NCBI RefSeq assembly: GCF_001894925.1
Contig: NZ_BCXD01000005.1
Location: forward strand, 1-64,000
Reading direction: 5' to 3'
Length of the DNA stretch: 64,000 nucleotides
Source: Rhodococcus rhodnii NBRC 100604
GTDB lineage: Bacteria; Actinomycetota; Actinomycetes; Mycobacteriales; Mycobacteriaceae
Part shown: positions 63,286-64,000 of the stretch, piece after piece
Layout of the letters: every line of letters starts with the position of its first letter
Position numbering within the stretch: the first letter of the stretch is position 1
The notes under the pieces: generated by a model
Seen by the model: only the letters and a program-made list of their open reading frames with translations
What the model was told of the DNA's origin: nothing
Databases searched by the model: none
Made by a program: the position numbers and the translations under genes

Positions 63286-64000
63286 GCCGAAACCTCCTCG
63301 GCTGCAGGGATGTCGCTGCGGGCGATCGTGTAGTCGCCGGTCTCCGCGACACTGCGGATGACGGTGGCGAGCGTGTGCGCATAGGTCGACGTCGACTCGT
63401 GCGCGGTGGGGGTGTCGGGGTACGAGAAGGCCAGCCACACGCCCTCGTTCACCCGGTTGATCCACATCGACGCGATGCGGGTGTCCTTGCCGCCGACGAT
63501 GCCGGTCGCGCGGGTCGAGACGAACGCGTCGGCATGGGGCATGTGGCGGGCGTCGATGTACGAGACGATCGGCGGGGGAGCGAGTGAGGCGGTGTCTCCG
63601 CTTCCCAGCGAGTCAGCCTGTGCCACAACGGTTTCGACGACCTGCTGCACCGAGACGCCGCTGAGCGACTTGCCCTCGGTGAACGCTTCCTGTGCGCGTC
63701 CGGCGAGATCGGCGAAGCTCCGCGCGCCGTCGATGTCGATCGCGACCGGGACGAGGTTGATGAACCAGCCCTGCGAGAGCATGTACTCGTTCTCGCGGAC
63801 GGCGAGCGGCGTCATCGACATGTAGCTCGTGCGTCCCGCGACCTCGAGTTCGGTGATCGCGAGCGCGGCGAAGATGCCCCCCGCGAAACCCGAACCCAGC
63901 TCCTTGCACCGGCGCCCGAAGGCGAGGCACTGCTCGCCGTCGGCGAGTTCGAAGCGGGTGCCGACGGCAGGCTTCGGGCCGTCCTCGACACCGAGATCGA
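63282..64000 (-). CDS. Condensation-domain acyltransferase 3, C-terminal part
   Basis: The 3' end (about 239 codons) of a third PapA/condensation protein; the N-terminus and its HxxxDG motif lie beyond the window. The first visible codons read DLGVEDGPKPAVGTRFELAD, followed by FGRRCKELGSGFAGGIFAAL, TSYMSMTPLAVRENEYMLSQ and PIVSYIDARHMPHADAFVST. The last block aligns with VSYLDIRSLPG and VSYIDYRKLPG of the other two. Its stop overlaps the start of protein 2, so the two are one operon. Confidence 0.82.
   Translation of the reverse strand, partial: DLGVEDGPKPAVGTRFELADGEQCLAFGRRCKELGSGFAGGIFAALAITELEVAGRTSYMSMTPLAVRENEYMLSQGWFINLVPVAIDIDGARSFADLAGRAQEAFTEGKSLSGVSVQQVVETVVAQADSLGSGDTASLAPPPIVSYIDARHMPHADAFVSTRATGIVGGKDTRIASMWINRVNEGVWLAFSYPDTPTAHESTSTYAHTLATVIRSVAETGDYTIARSDIPAAEEVSA

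Overview
This window is GC-rich, densely coded actinobacterial chromosome. Gene content and local order point to the Mycobacteriales (Rhodococcus, Gordonia, Williamsia or Tsukamurella type; the genus cannot be fixed from sequence alone). Many blocks follow the order I recall for Mycobacterium tuberculosis Rv3283-Rv3366: sseA, lat-lrpA-pcd, lhr-nei, glpD-lpdA, amiB-amiA, punA-pmmB-upp, add-deoA-cdd, sdhCDAB, dacB1, trpS, icd, metY-metX, folD, mfpA and a SpoU-type methyltransferase. No phage, IS, CRISPR array, tRNA or rRNA was seen. The only repeat-family gene is an HNH protein of the DUF222/13E12 kind.

Layout. 0-7 kb: a LysR/TDT-transporter divergent pair, a GAP-family membrane protein, trmL, an MfpA-like gyrase mimic, folD, and the metY-metX methionine operon behind a SAM-IV riboswitch. 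7-20 kb: icd, mdh and sdhCDAB (TCA cycle) with an MFS transporter, exonuclease III, trpS, a YihY protein and a DacB carboxypeptidase. 20-30 kb: nucleoside salvage (cdd, deoA, add, upp, pmmB, punA), interrupted by an orphan type VII secretion-linked NlpC/P60 module. 30-40 kb: two M20 amidohydrolases, lpdA, an aminotransferase and divergent glpK/glpD. 40-44 kb: a variable patch with the HNH gene, a frame-broken DUF2236 gene, a DUF1353 membrane fusion and a PYGQ-rich membrane protein. 44-57 kb: nei-lhr DNA repair, an FAD-linked oxidase, two MmpS-like proteins, and the lysine catabolic set pcd, DUF1338, lrp, lat. 57-64 kb: small metabolic genes, then three stand-alone condensation-domain acyltransferases flanking a rhodanese (sseA) and a SufE-like protein. 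One of the three is frame-broken and one runs off the end.

How it fits together. Lat, Pcd, a LysN-like aminotransferase, DUF1338 (2-oxoadipate to D-2-hydroxyglutarate in characterised homologues) and a GlcD-type oxidase could carry lysine to 2-oxoglutarate, which the icd/sdh/mdh genes would then use. Regulation shows a striking uniformity: about twenty genes have a TAnnnT-like -10 hexamer ending only 6-7 bases before the start codon. This is the signature of leaderless transcription, and in several cases it decides the start codon.
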